Positions 11,700-23,524 of a DNA stretch of 64,000 nt are shown here, one piece after another. The stretch spans positions 26,560,966-26,624,965 of the forward strand of contig OY726565.1 of assembly GCA_963383645.1 (NCBI GenBank), read 5' to 3'. The position numbers and the translations under genes are program-made. Source of the DNA: Muscardinus avellanarius. Taxonomy: Eukaryota > Chordata > Mammalia > Rodentia > Gliridae. How positions within the stretch are numbered: the first letter of the stretch is position 1; each line of letters begins with the position of its first letter. Below the pieces are notes generated by a model. It ran no database searches, was not told where the DNA came from, and saw only the letters and a program-made list of their open reading frames with translations.

Positions 11700-13380
11700 A
11701 TTCACCACACACATGGAATGGTGGTGATTGCCTCATCTAGGGTTGTGGTTAAGGGCTGGTATTCTTGTGAGACTGAGACAAGCTACTTACCTCTGAGCCC
11801 CAATTTCTTCACCTGTGAAATGAAAGAATAATGCAGGCAACAGTGACACTTTCTGTCACATCACCACACTCAAGACTGAATGAGAAATAAGTGTGGTCAG
11901 TACATTCTCCATGAGACCTAGAGTTAATGGGCTCCACAGCCTGCTTCAGCGCCAAACTCTTCCATCCTGTGAGCTCCCACATACACAGTGTCCATACCAC
12001 TAATTTTGGATTTAAAAGTACAATGGCGCTTTCCATTTTTAGATCCATATCTGGTGTCTCAAGCTATGTTGTCAGTTTCCTCAGGTAAAAATCTGTGACT
12101 GGTACTACACCTTGTATCTCCCAAACCTAGACCTTGCATATACTAGGAACATAATAAACACTGATTTTACTAAAGAATGAGTAATGATCTCATATATTCT
12201 AAAAATCAAACAACCTCTTACCACAAACTCTGAGTCTGCTCACCTGAAATGCATCTCTTTTGTCAATAATGCACAAATGCCAAAGCAGGCAACAATGCTT
12301 ATTAACCATCCAAAGGATTTTGCCTGTGGCAGCTGTCCTGAGATGATGCACCTTGTTAATGATGTTCTTAGACGCACTTGGTGCAGCAGTGGTGAGAAAT
12401 AACAGTGGTTGTGCTGGAAACCTGCTTTATGATTAGATCAGGAAAAAATAATGGCACCAGGGAACCAGCCAATTTTTGGATGGCAGGAACTAAGCGACCC
12501 ACACTGCAGTGTTTCAGAATATTACTTTACATGTCATGGCAAGTTCTCTTCCTCACTACACAGCTCCATATTTATTTAAACAATTGACCCATGATCTTCC
12601 TGAAGCCATACTTTTTACTCCATTGACTACTGACCAGTCATGGAATGAAAACTGCTCTAAGGGTTATCACTAACTTCAACAATGTCACATCAACTTTCTT
12701 ATAAAAGGAATTTTCTATAATTAATTTGATACATGGATCACTTATTTGGGTTCTGAAATGCAACTTGAATTTGTGCTATGATACTCTAACATAGGTTAGA
12801 GTAAATGTTCATCTACAATGAAAGAATTATGGAGGAGGACAGACCCAGACATGGGATATCCCAGGATTAAGACTGGAGGCTACAGGTGTAGGTTATGAGT
12901 GAAGATCTGGACTTGGAGAAAGGGGAACTAGGCTCTAGCTCTTTATCTTACAAAAATTTTTCTTTTTCTACCAAATTGGGGTGGGGTAGCTGCTCTCTTT
13001 CCCTACCTTCTTCAGAAGGTTCATGCAAAGATCACACACGATAATGTTTGTGAAGATCCTTGTAAACTTAATAGTAATGAATATGTGTAGCATGAACAAG
13101 ATTCTTTTGTTGTCTGCATTGCCCTTATAGACATGTTGGTATTCCCAGTGCCTGGCACAGGGACATGGACAGAGCAGGCAGTGGGGTACAGGATGCACTG
13201 TGCTGGGGCTGCCATCATTTAGCTAAAGACCTGCTGATATGAAGGAGGCAGAACATTCTTATGTGCTAAACTTTGTTTCCCCCTTAGATTGGACTTGAAA
13301 ATTTTGATGCAGAAGCTTTAGAGCTTTTGTTCTGGATCTTAGGGAAAGGGTCCAAATCATATCTGAGATTTTTCTTCTTT
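11700..13380. other. Unique sequence, no gene recognised
   Basis: No SINE, L1 or coding signature seen. The interval 12,180-12,560 has the even composition and lack of simple repeats typical of conserved noncoding DNA. That is only an impression. Confidence 0.35.
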
Positions 13381-13384
13381 GTTT

Positions 13385-13560
13385 AAGAAATATTTTTAAT
13401 AGACTTTTGTTGGTACATTGTAATTATAAATCACAATGGGGTTCAGAGTGATAGGACATACATGCACAGAATACTTGGGGTATTTCTCTCCAGATCCCTC
13501 TCCTTCCCCATACATAGTATTGAAATTGGTATTGATAATTTTGTGTATGTATCTCTGGGC
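13385..13560 (-). mobile_element. L1 3'-UTR fragment
   Basis: The plus strand reads 'tgttggtacattgtaattat' and 'aaatcacaatggggttc', the complement of the L1 3' terminus (..ATGTATAATTACAATGCACCAATAAA in other copies here). Truncated by the SINEs to the right. Confidence 0.6.
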
Positions 13561-13722
13561 TATACTCTCAGACCTAATTTTTTATACTTTATTTGGAAAC
13601 AGGGTCTTGCTAAGTTGCTGAGAGCTTCACTCAGCAGCTGAGGCTGGCTTTGAACCTGTGCGATCCTCCTGTCTCAGCCTCTCAAGTGCTGGGATTACAA
13701 GCATGCGCCACCACGCCTGGCT
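13561..13722 (-). mobile_element. B1-dID SINE, antisense
   Basis: 'actttatttggaaacagggt' followed by 'gatcctcctgtctcagcctc' and GGGATTACAAGCATGCGCCA. The ID half is only represented by 'tatactctcagacctaattt'. Confidence 0.8.
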
Positions 13723-13860
13723 CTTTTTTATTTTTGAAACAGGGTCTCACTGAGTAGCAAAGGGCCTTGTTAAGTAGCTGAGGCTGTGCATGAACCGCAA
13801 CTCTCCAGTCTCAACTTCCCAAATGTTGGGATTTACAAGCGTACGCTACCATGCTGGCTG
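13723..13860 (-). mobile_element. B1-dID SINE (B1 half), antisense
   Basis: Second, directly adjacent antisense copy: 'tatttttgaaacagggtctc' to 'gggatttacaagcgtacgct'. Head-to-tail with the previous SINE. Confidence 0.8.
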
Positions 13861-13861
13861 G

Positions 13862-14960
13862 GTTTGTCTTTCTTTGGAAGGAAAGGGCTGGGAAGAATGA
13901 ACTAAAAATTATGAAAAGGAAAGGATATAGTCTGGTAAAGAGGGGAGAAGGTGATTTTTCTCAAAGAAAGAATGGTATGACAATAACAGAGAAGAAAAAT
14001 TTTATGTGTGCTGGCAGGTTAGAGATAACACAGCTCATTATCAGCGGAGGCCTGGATAGACTTATAGATACTTTTAAAAAGAGAGGTAATTACCTTTCTG
14101 AGGTGACATACAGGCATTTCTTTTCAAGGCCTTTTCAATTTCTTTGTTGAGTCTATAAAATTTGTGAAGGAAAATAGAAACGTATATCTAATTGGAGAAC
14201 AAAACAACAAGCTATCTTTTACAGTGAATTCTTGCTTTTTAGGATGTTTCTTTCCTTTTCTTTTTTACTAGATCAATCTCTAAAAATGAATAATATTGAA
14301 ATTTGAGAGCAAGATGTCATGTGAATACCTTAGTGACTAATTTTATAAGCATGCAATACAGTTTCCCATTGGTTGGTTGTCTTCGGTGTGTTAACTTTAA
14401 GAAATGTAGCTCATAAATGCTATCTATAAAAGGGAGGTGATGAAAAATCAAAAGCCATATATAGATAATTTCAAAACTGAAGAGATTCATTGTTCAAATC
14501 CCAGAAGCTCAGGAAAAAATTGCCAACATCAGATTGCCCACTTTTCTTCAAGAGCATAACAAAATAGTAGTAGAGTAGAAAGGATATATAAAAATAACTG
14601 ACCCATGGTAAAAGCTTTTGGCACACTTCAAAATAGTCTCATGGGACTATAGATAATAGAGTTGTACTAAATTTGTGATTCATGCTAGATAAGTAAGTTT
14701 TAGCTACTCTTGCCACAAAAACAAAGAACAACTGTTGTGACACGATTGATATGTTAATAATCTATTTCACCCATAGTCAACATTTTACTATCTACGTGTA
14801 TCCCATAATATCATGTTGTCTACCTTAAATATACATGATAAAAATCTATTTTAAAAAACCTAAAAAACAAACAACATCCGTAGTCCCAGAGGGTATCCAA
14901 AGACTCTCTTTCTTAGTGAGAGATACCTATAGAACTTTTCCATAAAAACTCATCTTTCTT
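13862..14960. other. No gene recognised
   Basis: AT-rich sequence. The open frame at 13,851-14,150 (+) starts inside the SINE and has no recognisable domain, so I do not call it a gene. Confidence 0.4.
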
Positions 14961-14962
14961 TC

Positions 14963-14965
14963 TAT

Positions 14966-14996
<31 letters not shown>

Positions 14997-15194
14997 TGAA
15001 ACTGGAGATGGAACCCAGGGGCCTACCTCTGGGCTACACTACCATTACTATTTTTATATTTTATTTGGAAACACAGTTTTACTACATTGCTGAGAGCCTC
15101 ACTAAATAGATGAGGCTGACTTCGAACCTGCGTGATCCTCCTGTCTCAGCCTCCCAAGTGCTGATATTATAAGTGTGCACCACCACACCTGGCA
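14963..15194 (-). mobile_element. B1-dID SINE, antisense, (ATTT)n tail
   Basis: Left flank (TATT)n is the complement of an AAAT-type SINE tail. It is followed by 'gatggaacccaggggcctac' and the B1 complement ending 'gtgcaccaccacacctggc'. Confidence 0.9.
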
Positions 15195-17265
15195 AAATTC
15201 ATCTGTCTTAACAGTGTTTGTAACATTAAGGCTTTAAGAAGTACTTTCTGCCTATTAAACTTTGTGGGGAGACACTTATCCAAAGACAAGAAAGAGTTTA
15301 TGTTGGCTGATCCATTAATCCTCAAAGTAGGCCTCTAAATGAAATGGTTTATGGAGAAAAGAATTAAAGAATTTACAATCTTTATCAAAACCTCAAAATA
15401 ACTCTGGCTCTTTCTGTTTCAAATAAAGATTCATAGGCAGATTCAGAGAGCAATGATTTTTAAATTAAAAAGTTTTATGTGCTTTTCAAATAGAGGAATA
15501 AAACTAGAGGGTCATAATCTTTCTCTGAATGGGAAAAAAGAATACTTTGGATAGGCAAATATAAAAGCAAAGCAAAGCAAAAAGAACAATCTTTTGAGGG
15601 AAGCCCACTAAAAATATTTACTAAGTAAATTCCATTATATGCATGTAAAGCTATTTAACCTCAACTCTTTATTGGTAAAAGAATGGTTCCTCAAACAAAT
15701 TAATAGTATAAGAAGATTTTAGATGGGACCAAGAACTCAGTTATGAGAAAAATTCATGCTTGTCATTAGAAGTAGTTTGCAAATCAAGAATGTCTCCCTG
15801 ATGTGTATGTGCTTACAACAGAGGGGCTGTGAACAATTCCACTTGCTTTCACAAAGGATTAGTTTGGGTTAAATGTTTATAATGATAACCACAAGCTTTT
15901 AGAGTGTGAGAAACGTTAGAGTATACCCAAACTGATTTAATCTCTCAATGTATACATGAAAAAATGGAGTTGCTTAGAGATTGAGGTTTGGTAAAAGGTC
16001 ACAGCTAGTTGGTGAAAAACTGGGTCTAAGATCACATTTTAAAGTTTTCTAATGAGATTTTTTGTTCTACCATAATGTTGTACTTAAAATAGTTATAGAG
16101 TCATAAATTCATTCAGGTTGGAAAAAGGTTTTAAAACTCATCTAAATTTCTACAGTAACCTTTTCATTGTAATATAAAATACATACTAAAAAGTGCAGAA
16201 GTCATAAGTATAGTACTTCATGATTTCTTTCCAATTAAGCACATCCACAGGTCAAGAAATGGAACATTCCCAGAATACCAGAGAAACGTTGATGCCCCTT
16301 TCAACTTACTGCTACTCCACCAGCTTAGTCATGATATTTATATGCCCATTTGAGGAATGAATAAACCGCGATCCACAGTGGATATATAACTTTCTCAAGA
16401 GCCAATTATTAGTGTGAACATGAAACATGGTCTTGGGAGGCCCATTTCAATATTACCCCACTAATTAAATTAACTAATTGAAATTAATTCAGTCTAATTT
16501 TACAATATAAAACCTAGCACAATGTAAAACTGAAGTCATAGCTCCCAAAATGTTCTGTTGAATGAATTGAAATGATTCCTTCCAAGTTGTTGTTTAACTT
16601 GTTCTTGAATATTTGTGCATTGACAGGTGCAAGATTCATCTTGTCTTTTTTTAGACTTTCATTACAGCTTTTGACATCTCCTGATTCCATCATTTTTGTG
16701 TCCTTTGTGAGAGATTTCAAGCTGTCTGTGAGCATTGTTGAGTGCAGCACCTGGAAGCTTTGTGCATGGTGGTGCTGTTCTTCGTAGGGATTGTCTCTCG
16801 AGGACTTGGAAGCGGGTCGCCTTTTCACTAGTGGCCTCTGCTATTTGTATGTGAAGAACCTTTCTCTCAGGTCATTTTATTTGCTGGTGGAATTATCCTT
16901 CAAATGGGGAGCACGGAGACCGCAACTGTTTTCAAAGTGGTGTGGGAAAGGAGTTAAAGATCCTTTCACGCACGCAGACTTCCTGTTTTCATTTCTGAGC
17001 TTCATCCCATTCTTCTTTAAGGATGACTAAAAGTCAGTCTCCTTTCAAATATCACCATGAGATGCTAATTCTGACAATGCCAGTAATAAAAATGCTCTTC
17101 TCTTTTTCAAACTTAAGTTGCTCTAGTTTTAAACAATTGTAGTTACTGCTAATTAGTTTTTACTTTATCGCAAATTGCCTAGTGTAAGGGTGAATTTAAT
17201 GAATGTTGGTACCTGCACACAATTTTATGAATCTTGGTAAACATATTCAAGATATAGAACAGTTC
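15195..17265. other. Unique sequence, one coding-like stretch
   Basis: Mostly AT-rich unique DNA. The minus-strand open frame at 16,828-16,514 is described separately. Nothing else gene-like seen. Confidence 0.4.
16514..16828 (-). other. Unidentified coding-like open frame
   Basis: 104 codons open on the minus strand with a non-repetitive, polar, Lys/Ser/Asn-rich translation (begins MKRRPASKSSRDNPYEEQHH). Upstream in the same frame protein-like text continues (about 17,030-16,830) with two stops. The composition looks more like decayed coding sequence than random AT-rich DNA. I do not recognise the protein, see no convincing splice sites or poly(A), and cannot tell a pseudogene fragment from chance. 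Confidence 0.2.
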
Positions 17266-17269
17266 TAAT

Positions 17270-17814
17270 ACCCTAATGTGTTGTCCTATGATCCTTTGCA
17301 GTGATTCCCATGCCTAAACTTTCATTCTCAGGAAAACATTGATCTGCTCTGTTTTTACTTTTCTAGAATTTCACATAATAGAGCAAAATGTTGTTGCCTT
17401 TTACATTTGTTTTTCCACTTAACATAATGCTTTTGAGGTTCATGAGTGTTGTAGTGTGCAGTACTGTTTTGTTCCTCTGTCGTATTCCATTATATGAATG
17501 TATCATAATATATCCCTCAGATTTTGGCAAATGTGGAAATGCTTTGTATAACAAATCTACACATGGATCTACATTTTCCTTTGACTTGGGTCAGTGCCTA
17601 CAAGTAAGATTGGTGGATAATGTTTAACTATCTGATACTGACATACTAATTCCAAAGTGTGCCTTTTTACTTTACAACTAACAATATTCAAGAGTTGTTA
17701 CTGTGCCACTTGACTGTGAATACTTGGTATTGTCAACATTTTCACCATAAACTAAGCTACATCTAGTGTCATCTCATGATTTTAACTTCCTTCTCTGATG
17801 GGAAGAATTGAGTA
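17270..17814 (-). mobile_element. Ancient L1M fragment, distal part of an interrupted copy
   Basis: The plus strand carries antisense ancient-L1 text ('tccacttaacataatgcttt', then 'gaggttcatgagtgttgtag', 'cgtattccattatatgaatg'). It stops exactly at the target-site duplication of the younger L1 (17,815-17,831) and resumes on the far side at 20,507. Confidence 0.7.
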
Positions 17815-17831
17815 TGAATTGAGAATCTTTT

Positions 17832-20506
17832 TTTAAATTTTTTTATTGGTGCACTGTATTCATACATCATAATGGGATAAAAAAAAAACACTTTTGTAGA
17901 CATACATGCACACATTGCCCAGTTAGCCCCTATCCAATCCCCACCCCGTTCCCTCTCCATCCCTCCTTCCCATGCTTGGCTTTAGTGGTTGACATCTAGT
18001 ATTATAGCAATTTATCCAAAATTAACAATGATAATCTCACATAACAGTTTCGTTTGTCTGATACCAAGCTTTTGATGACTTAAAGATAATATTTCAATAT
18101 TTCTTTTTGTTTTTTTCTTACCAGAGAATATTTTTTTCTTTTTTTTAGGTGAAACTATCATACATTTATTTATTTTTCAGAAAAAAAATCTTTCCTAATA
18201 TGGGATATGGACTCTAGATACCCAAAACAATCTCGAAAAAGAACAAAGCTAGAAGATGTATATTTTCTGATTTCAAACCATATAAAGCTACAATAATTGA
18301 AACAATGTAGTACTGTCCTAAAGGCAGATATATAAATCATTGGAGTTAAATAAAAGCCTAGAGATAAATTCTTCCATATATTGTCAAGTTATGTTTGACA
18401 AGGTTTCCACAAACATTTGGTGGAGAAAATAATAATCTTTTAACTAAATATTGTTGAAAAATAATAATTACATGAAAAAGAATAAAATTGGAACCTTACC
18501 TAATCCCATATACAAATATTAACTCAAAATAGATAAAAGACCTAAATATAAATCTTAAGACTATAAACTTTTAGAATAAAATAGGGGTCATAAAACCTCA
18601 CAACATTGAAGTTGGCAGTGATTTCTTGGATATGATTTCAATGGCACAGGCAACAGAAGGGTAAACAAACTCCTTAAAAAATAAAAAAATATTGTATATC
18701 CAAAACAATGTAAACAGAGTTAAAAGTTACTGATAGAATAGGATAAAATATTTCCAAATGCTATATCTGAAAGTATATTAATATTCCAACTAGAAATCCT
18801 AAAAATTAGCAACAATAAAAGCAAACAATACAATTTAGAGATAGGTAAAAGACCAACATAAATAATGAATCTCCACAGGTAACCATCTTAGTTGTCTGTT
18901 GGATGGAAAATCTTGTTTCTCTAGTTCTGGTGTGTGTTACCTATTTCTTCTTTGTAGTTAATCTCTTTGAGTATTTTCTCTAGTGCTGGTTTTGAAGACA
19001 TAAATTCCTTCAGTTTCTGTTTGTCATGGAAGCTTCTTATTTCCCCATCTAATTTGATAGAAAGTTTTGCTGGGTAGGAAATTTTTGGCTGGAAGTTGTT
19101 TTCTTTCAGAGTTTGGAATATGTTACTCCAAGCCGTTCTGGCTCTCATGACTTGGTTTGGGAAATCTGGAGTGATTCTAATTGGTTTGCCTCTGAATGTC
19201 ACTTGGCCCTTTGTTTTTGTTGCCTTTAAGATTCTCTGCTTGGCTTCCACATTGGTCATTTTGACAATTATGTGGCATTGGGATCCTCTTCTCTGATCCT
19301 GTCTAAAGGGAGTTCTATAAGTTTCCTGGACCTGTGTATCAACCTCTTGCTCTATGTTTGGAAAATTTTCTGCTATTACTTCCTTGAAGAGATTGTTGAT
19401 CCCTTTGGTTTCACCTTCTTTTCCCTCCTCTATTCCAATTATTCTTAGGTTAGCTCTCTTAAAACGGGCCCATATTTCTTCAATGTCAGATTCCTGCTGT
19501 CGAATTTTTTTTTTCTAAGTTAGAAACTATGCGTTCATTTTTGGAATGATCATCTTCTAAGAGTGAGATTCTATTCTCCATGTGGTCTAATCAGTTGTTT
19601 GTACTTTGAATTGAGGCCTTTACTTCATTAATTGCATCCTTAATCTCTTTTTGGCTCTCTCTGAATTCTTTTCAAAAACACCTCTATTATTTCTACAGTT
19701 ATTTTCCTGATTTGATCTTCTAGAAATCTCTGAATTTCTGTTTTATCAGGTTCTGATTTTGTGGGGTTGTGGGCATTCATTGCTCCATTGTTATTCCTCT
19801 TTCCCATGATTTTGGAAGTTTGTGCCTTCTCTGGGTTCTTCCCTGGGCCACTACGACTTCACTGAAGGTGCTCTGGATCTCAAGTCTGTGGTATCTCAGT
19901 CCCCACTGCTCCTTTACTAGGTTGTATCACAGAGTCTCAGACCCAAGGAGTCAATTGAGGCTCCTTTAGACCATGGGGGGGGGGTGCCATGTTGGGTGTT
20001 CTCCTATGGTGTGATATCTCTGCCACTGCCACTCCCCCACTGGGTCAAGTCCCTGGCAGTGCAGTACTGGGATTTCTTCTCTAGGGGCCGCAATTTGACT
20101 CACTGTTGTTGAGTGCGCTGATGGAGCTGTAGTGGACTCTGTGAATTCGCTACTGCTGCCGCCGGTGGCAATATGGCGCTGCTGTTACGCCCTCAGCTGT
20201 GAGGCTGGCGTATTTCTTCTCTGGTTTTGAGCTCCACTCTGAGTCCCTGCAGTGTGGGCTGAGCCCAGCCTCTGGGAGTTTTAGATGCTCCCTGCGCCAA
20301 AAAATCTGCTGAATTCCGACCAGCTGTTCCGCAGCGGCTTACCTTGGCTAGCTGCCCGCTGCTCCTCTCTGGAGCCTGGTGGGCTGTTGTGTGTGTTGGT
20401 CTAGAGCTGTCCGGTGAACTCGCTGCTGCCGCTGGCAGTAAGGCGCTGCTACTGCATCCTCGGGTGTGAGGCCGGCGTATTTCCTTGTGGCTCTGAGCTC
20501 CGTTCT
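17832..20506 (-). mobile_element. Chimeric ORF2-less L1 (HAL1-like) with TSD
   Basis: One insertion flanked by TGAATTGAGAATCTTTT (17,815-17,831) and the same word with one mismatch (20,507-20,523). Read on the minus strand it has four parts. First, a 5'-UTR containing 1.5 tandem promoter units (20,506-19,808). Second, ORF1 (19,807-18,921). Third, a 700-bp fragment of an ancient L1 ORF2 in the opposite orientation (about 18,900-18,165). Fourth, an A-rich tract and a G-rich 3' module ending 'gtgcaccaataaaaaaattt'. No ORF2 of its own is present. It sits inside an ancient L1M. Its 5' end is truncated within a promoter unit. Confidence 0.85.
18921..19807 (-). pseudogene. L1 ORF1 (RNA-binding chaperone), frameshifted
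   Basis: ORF1 protein coats L1 RNA and acts as a chaperone in the cytoplasmic RNP. The start ATG at 19,807 (MGKRNNNGAMNAHN) is shared with the copy at 61,400. A coiled-coil part is followed, from about 19,500, by the RRM ('ANLRIIGIEEGKEGE') and the C-terminal domain, which is open from at least 19,259 to the stop at 18,921 (contains 'RKPIRITPDF'-like and 'SYPAKLSIKLDGEIRSF' motifs typical of ORF1p). At least one frameshift lies in a ten-A run (19,505-19,514), where the other copy has nine. Non-functional. Confidence 0.85.
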
Positions 20507-20514
20507 TGAATTGA

Positions 20515-20945
20515 GGATCTTTTCACATGCTTATTTGACATCTATCTTTTTGTGTGAAGTTTATGTTCTAGTTTTTTTCTTATTAATAGGTTGTTGGTCT
20601 TATTATTGAGTTGGAAGAGTTCTTTTTTATTTTGGAATAAGTCCTCAGATATATATTTTGCAAATATTATCCTTTTAATTTATGGTTTGAATTTTTGCTT
20701 CTTTCAATCATGTTTTCCTAAGAATAAGAGTTTTTTCTTTAATGAAATATATTTTATTGGTTCTTTTATAGATCTTATTTACTGTGTATTACTTTAAAAA
20801 TCTGTGCTGTGAAATCTATGAAAATCTCTGTCATGATATTTTCTTTTGTGTTTTCTTCTAGAAGTTTTATAGCTTTAGTTCTTATGTTTAAGCCTATGGT
20901 CTACCTTAAGTTAATTTTTATGTACAATATAATATATAAGTTGAG
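20515..20945 (-). mobile_element. Ancient L1M, proximal part of the interrupted copy
   Basis: Continues the antisense ancient L1 after the inserted element: 'cttttcacatgcttatttga', 'cttattattgagttggaaga', 'gaagttttatagctttagtt'. Removing the insertion makes the two halves continuous in the known L1M order. Confidence 0.7.
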
Positions 20946-20949
20946 ATTT

Positions 20950-21133
20950 GTTTTGTTTTGTGGTACTGAAGATTGAACCCAGGGGCATTCTACCTCCAAG
21001 ATTTTTTTATTTATTGTTTTTTAAACAGAGTCTCATGTTTCTGAGAGTCTTGCCAAGTTGCCCAGGCTGACCTTTAACCTGCAATTCACCTCCCAATTCC
21101 TGGGATTACAGGTGTGTGCCACCATGCCCAATT
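20950..21133 (-). mobile_element. B1-dID SINE, antisense
   Basis: 'tggtactgaagattgaaccc' (ID half), T-rich linker, and a B1 half ending GGGATTACAGGTGTGTGCCA. More diverged than most copies here. Confidence 0.8.
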
Positions 21134-21388
21134 ATGGGTTGAGTTTTTATATGCAAATATCTAATAGTTCCATCACACTTTAGAGACTATTTTTTCCCTC
21201 TGAATTGCCATAGGCTGAGAAGGACTTGGCTTATTATAGGAATATAAAGTAGGTCCCAGTGGCCTGAATATAGTGAGAGAGAAGTATTGTGTACTGATGT
21301 TCGGGAGAAAAAATGGGAATCAAAATTTGTAATATCTATGGTACTTTACAAGAAATTTGGATTTTATTGTTAAAAAAATCTTGGAGTT

Positions 21389-21610
21389 ATGCCTGGTGTG
21401 GTGTCACACACTTGTAATCCCTGCCCTTGGGAGGCTGAGATAGGATGATCACACAGGTTCAAAGCCAGCCTCAGCTACTTAGTGAGGCTCTCAGCAACTT
21501 AGTGAGACCCTGTTTCCAAATAAAATATAAAATAGGTCTGGAGCCCGGAGGTAGAAAGCCTCTGGGTTCCATCCTGAGTACCACCAAAAAAATAAATAAA
21601 TAAATAAATA

Positions 21611-21653
<43 letters not shown>
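21389..21653 (+). mobile_element. B1-dID SINE with (AAAT)/(AAT)n tail
   Basis: Composite starting GCCTGGTGTGGTGTCACACA. The tail expands into (AAAT)n and then about 14 AAT repeats (21,610-21,652), a SINE-seeded trinucleotide microsatellite. Confidence 0.9.
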
Positions 21654-21726
21654 TTCAGCTTTCATTCCTAGGGCAACTTAATTGTTTCAAAAGTTTTAGG
21701 GGTACTGCATGGCCTGATTTACATAT

Positions 21727-21916
21727 TTTTGGTTGTACTGGGGTTCCTGGAAGCCCTTCTACCTCCAGGCTACACTCCCAGACCTATTTTTACATTTTTA
21801 TTTGGAAACAGGGTGTTCTAAGCCAGCACACGCGGTTGGCTTCGAACCTGCGTGATCCTCCTGTCTCTGCCTCCCAAGCGCGGGTTTTACAAGCGTGCGC
21901 CACCACGCCTGGCTCT
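21727..21916 (-). mobile_element. B1-dID SINE, young subfamily, antisense
   Basis: Carries the diagnostic 'ggggttcctggaagcccttc' and 'cgcgggttttacaagcgtgc' of the GC-rich subfamily seen also at 25.67, 36.08, 40.9 and 52.86 kb. Retained CpGs suggest a recent insertion. Confidence 0.9.
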
Positions 21917-22399
21917 GATTTACATTTTTAAAAGGCAATTCTTTTTATGTTTTGCACCACTTTGGAAAACACACTCTGCTGAAGGCCACTACTTGACCAC
22001 TGCAATAGCTATATCGATGAAGTTTTAAGGTTTATTCACTAAAGGTAAAATTTGACCCATAGCTCAGCAATTCTCAAATTTCCAACTGCACATTTACCTC
22101 CTACTCCCCTCTTGTAAGAAACTGTATAAAACCAGAGCTAATGCACTTTTGTGGATGCTAGCTTATATTTTGCTACTGCCAGAAATTTTTGCCAGGAATA
22201 TGAAAAAATGCTACCTGGTGCTTTATGTCCTTTTGGCTTCTCTTCCTTTCTCTATTTCTTCACTGCCAAGGTAAACACCATGCTAGTGCCAGTAGGAAAG
22301 AGCTTAAGAGGACTTTATAGTTATTAGAGATTGCATCCCCTTGGTGATTATTACCTGCTTAATTTGAAGTCTATGAAATATGCTAACCATGGAAAACTT

Positions 22400-23235
22400 G
22401 CAGCAGCATTTTTATACTAAAGAGCAATATATAACCACCATTCTACCTTCTACTTCTATGAGTTAAATTTTTATTTTAGAGTCCACATATGAGTGAGATT
22501 ATATAATATTAGATTTCTGTGCCTGGCTTATTTCACCTAAAATGTCATTTCAATTCAGCCACATTGTCACAAAATGATAGAATTTTCTTTTTTTAAGTTT
22601 GAATAGTATTCCACTGTGTATATATACACCACATTTTTAAGTATCTTTTCATCTATTGATGGATACTTACCTTGTTTGTATAATTTGCCTGTGGTGACTA
22701 ACACCGCAGCAAACACAGGAATCTAGAAATCTTTTCAACATTCTGATTTTATTCTCTTTGAGTATATGCCCAAATGGAACTGCTGGGCCATATGGTAATT
22801 CCATTTTTGTTTTCTTGAGAATCTTCCATATTGTTTTCTAAAATGGCTCTACTAATTTTCAATGTCATCAATAGTACATGAGGGATCCTTTTTCTCTACA
22901 TCCTTGCCTACAGTTATGTTTCTTTATTAGCTTTTGGGTATTAGCCAATCTAACAGGTGTGAGGTGATATTGTGGTCTTAATTTGCATTTCTACAATATT
23001 TAGAGCTATTGAACATTTTCTTTACATTCCTGCTCACTATTTGCATGAATTCTTTTGAGATCTACTTAAGCCTTTGCCCATTTTAAAATAGGGTTCATTG
23101 TTTTCTTGTTGAGTAGTTTCAGTTCCTTGTATGTTTTGTATATTGGCCCCTTATCTGATAAAGAATTTTCTCCTGGTCTGTATGTTGTCTCTTTTTCCTG
23201 TTGATTGTTTCCTTGGCTGTACAGAAGACCTATGT
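22400..23235 (-). mobile_element. Ancient L1M ORF2 3' region, antisense
   Basis: Plus strand reads 'gaatagtattccactgtgta', 'gaactgctgggccatatggt', 'aacaggtgtgaggtgatatt' and 'cccattttaaaatagggttc', the familiar complement of L1 ORF2 C-terminal sequence. Diverged, full of indels. Confidence 0.85.
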
Positions 23236-23524
23236 GCATGTATGTCTATATCACTTTGAACCTCACTAGGATGTGTAATTACAGTAAGAATGTAAATATG
23301 TATTAGAATAAAAAGTTAAAAATATAATTTAAAGCTTATCTTTTAGTTTTAACAGTTGTTAAAATGTTCTTGCTACAATGGTGGTATGAAGTTTTATTTT
23401 ATTTTGTTTTTTAGTTAAAGAGAGGTAAAGAAACTTTCGTTTCCATTGAACTAGATACTGCGAAAATTCTCCCACTAAAAATATCCAGAAATTTGGAGAG
23501 GTATATCTTCAAAACAAACAGAAA
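23236..23524. other. No feature seen
   Basis: AT-rich remainder between the ancient L1 and the next SINE. Confidence 0.4.

Noticed and set aside
17832..18900. Ordinary twin priming as the cause of the inverted ORF2 piece
   Set aside because: Twin priming inverts the 5' end of an insert. Here the inverted piece is internal, is from an older L1, and the same breakpoints occur in an independent copy at 57.6 kb.
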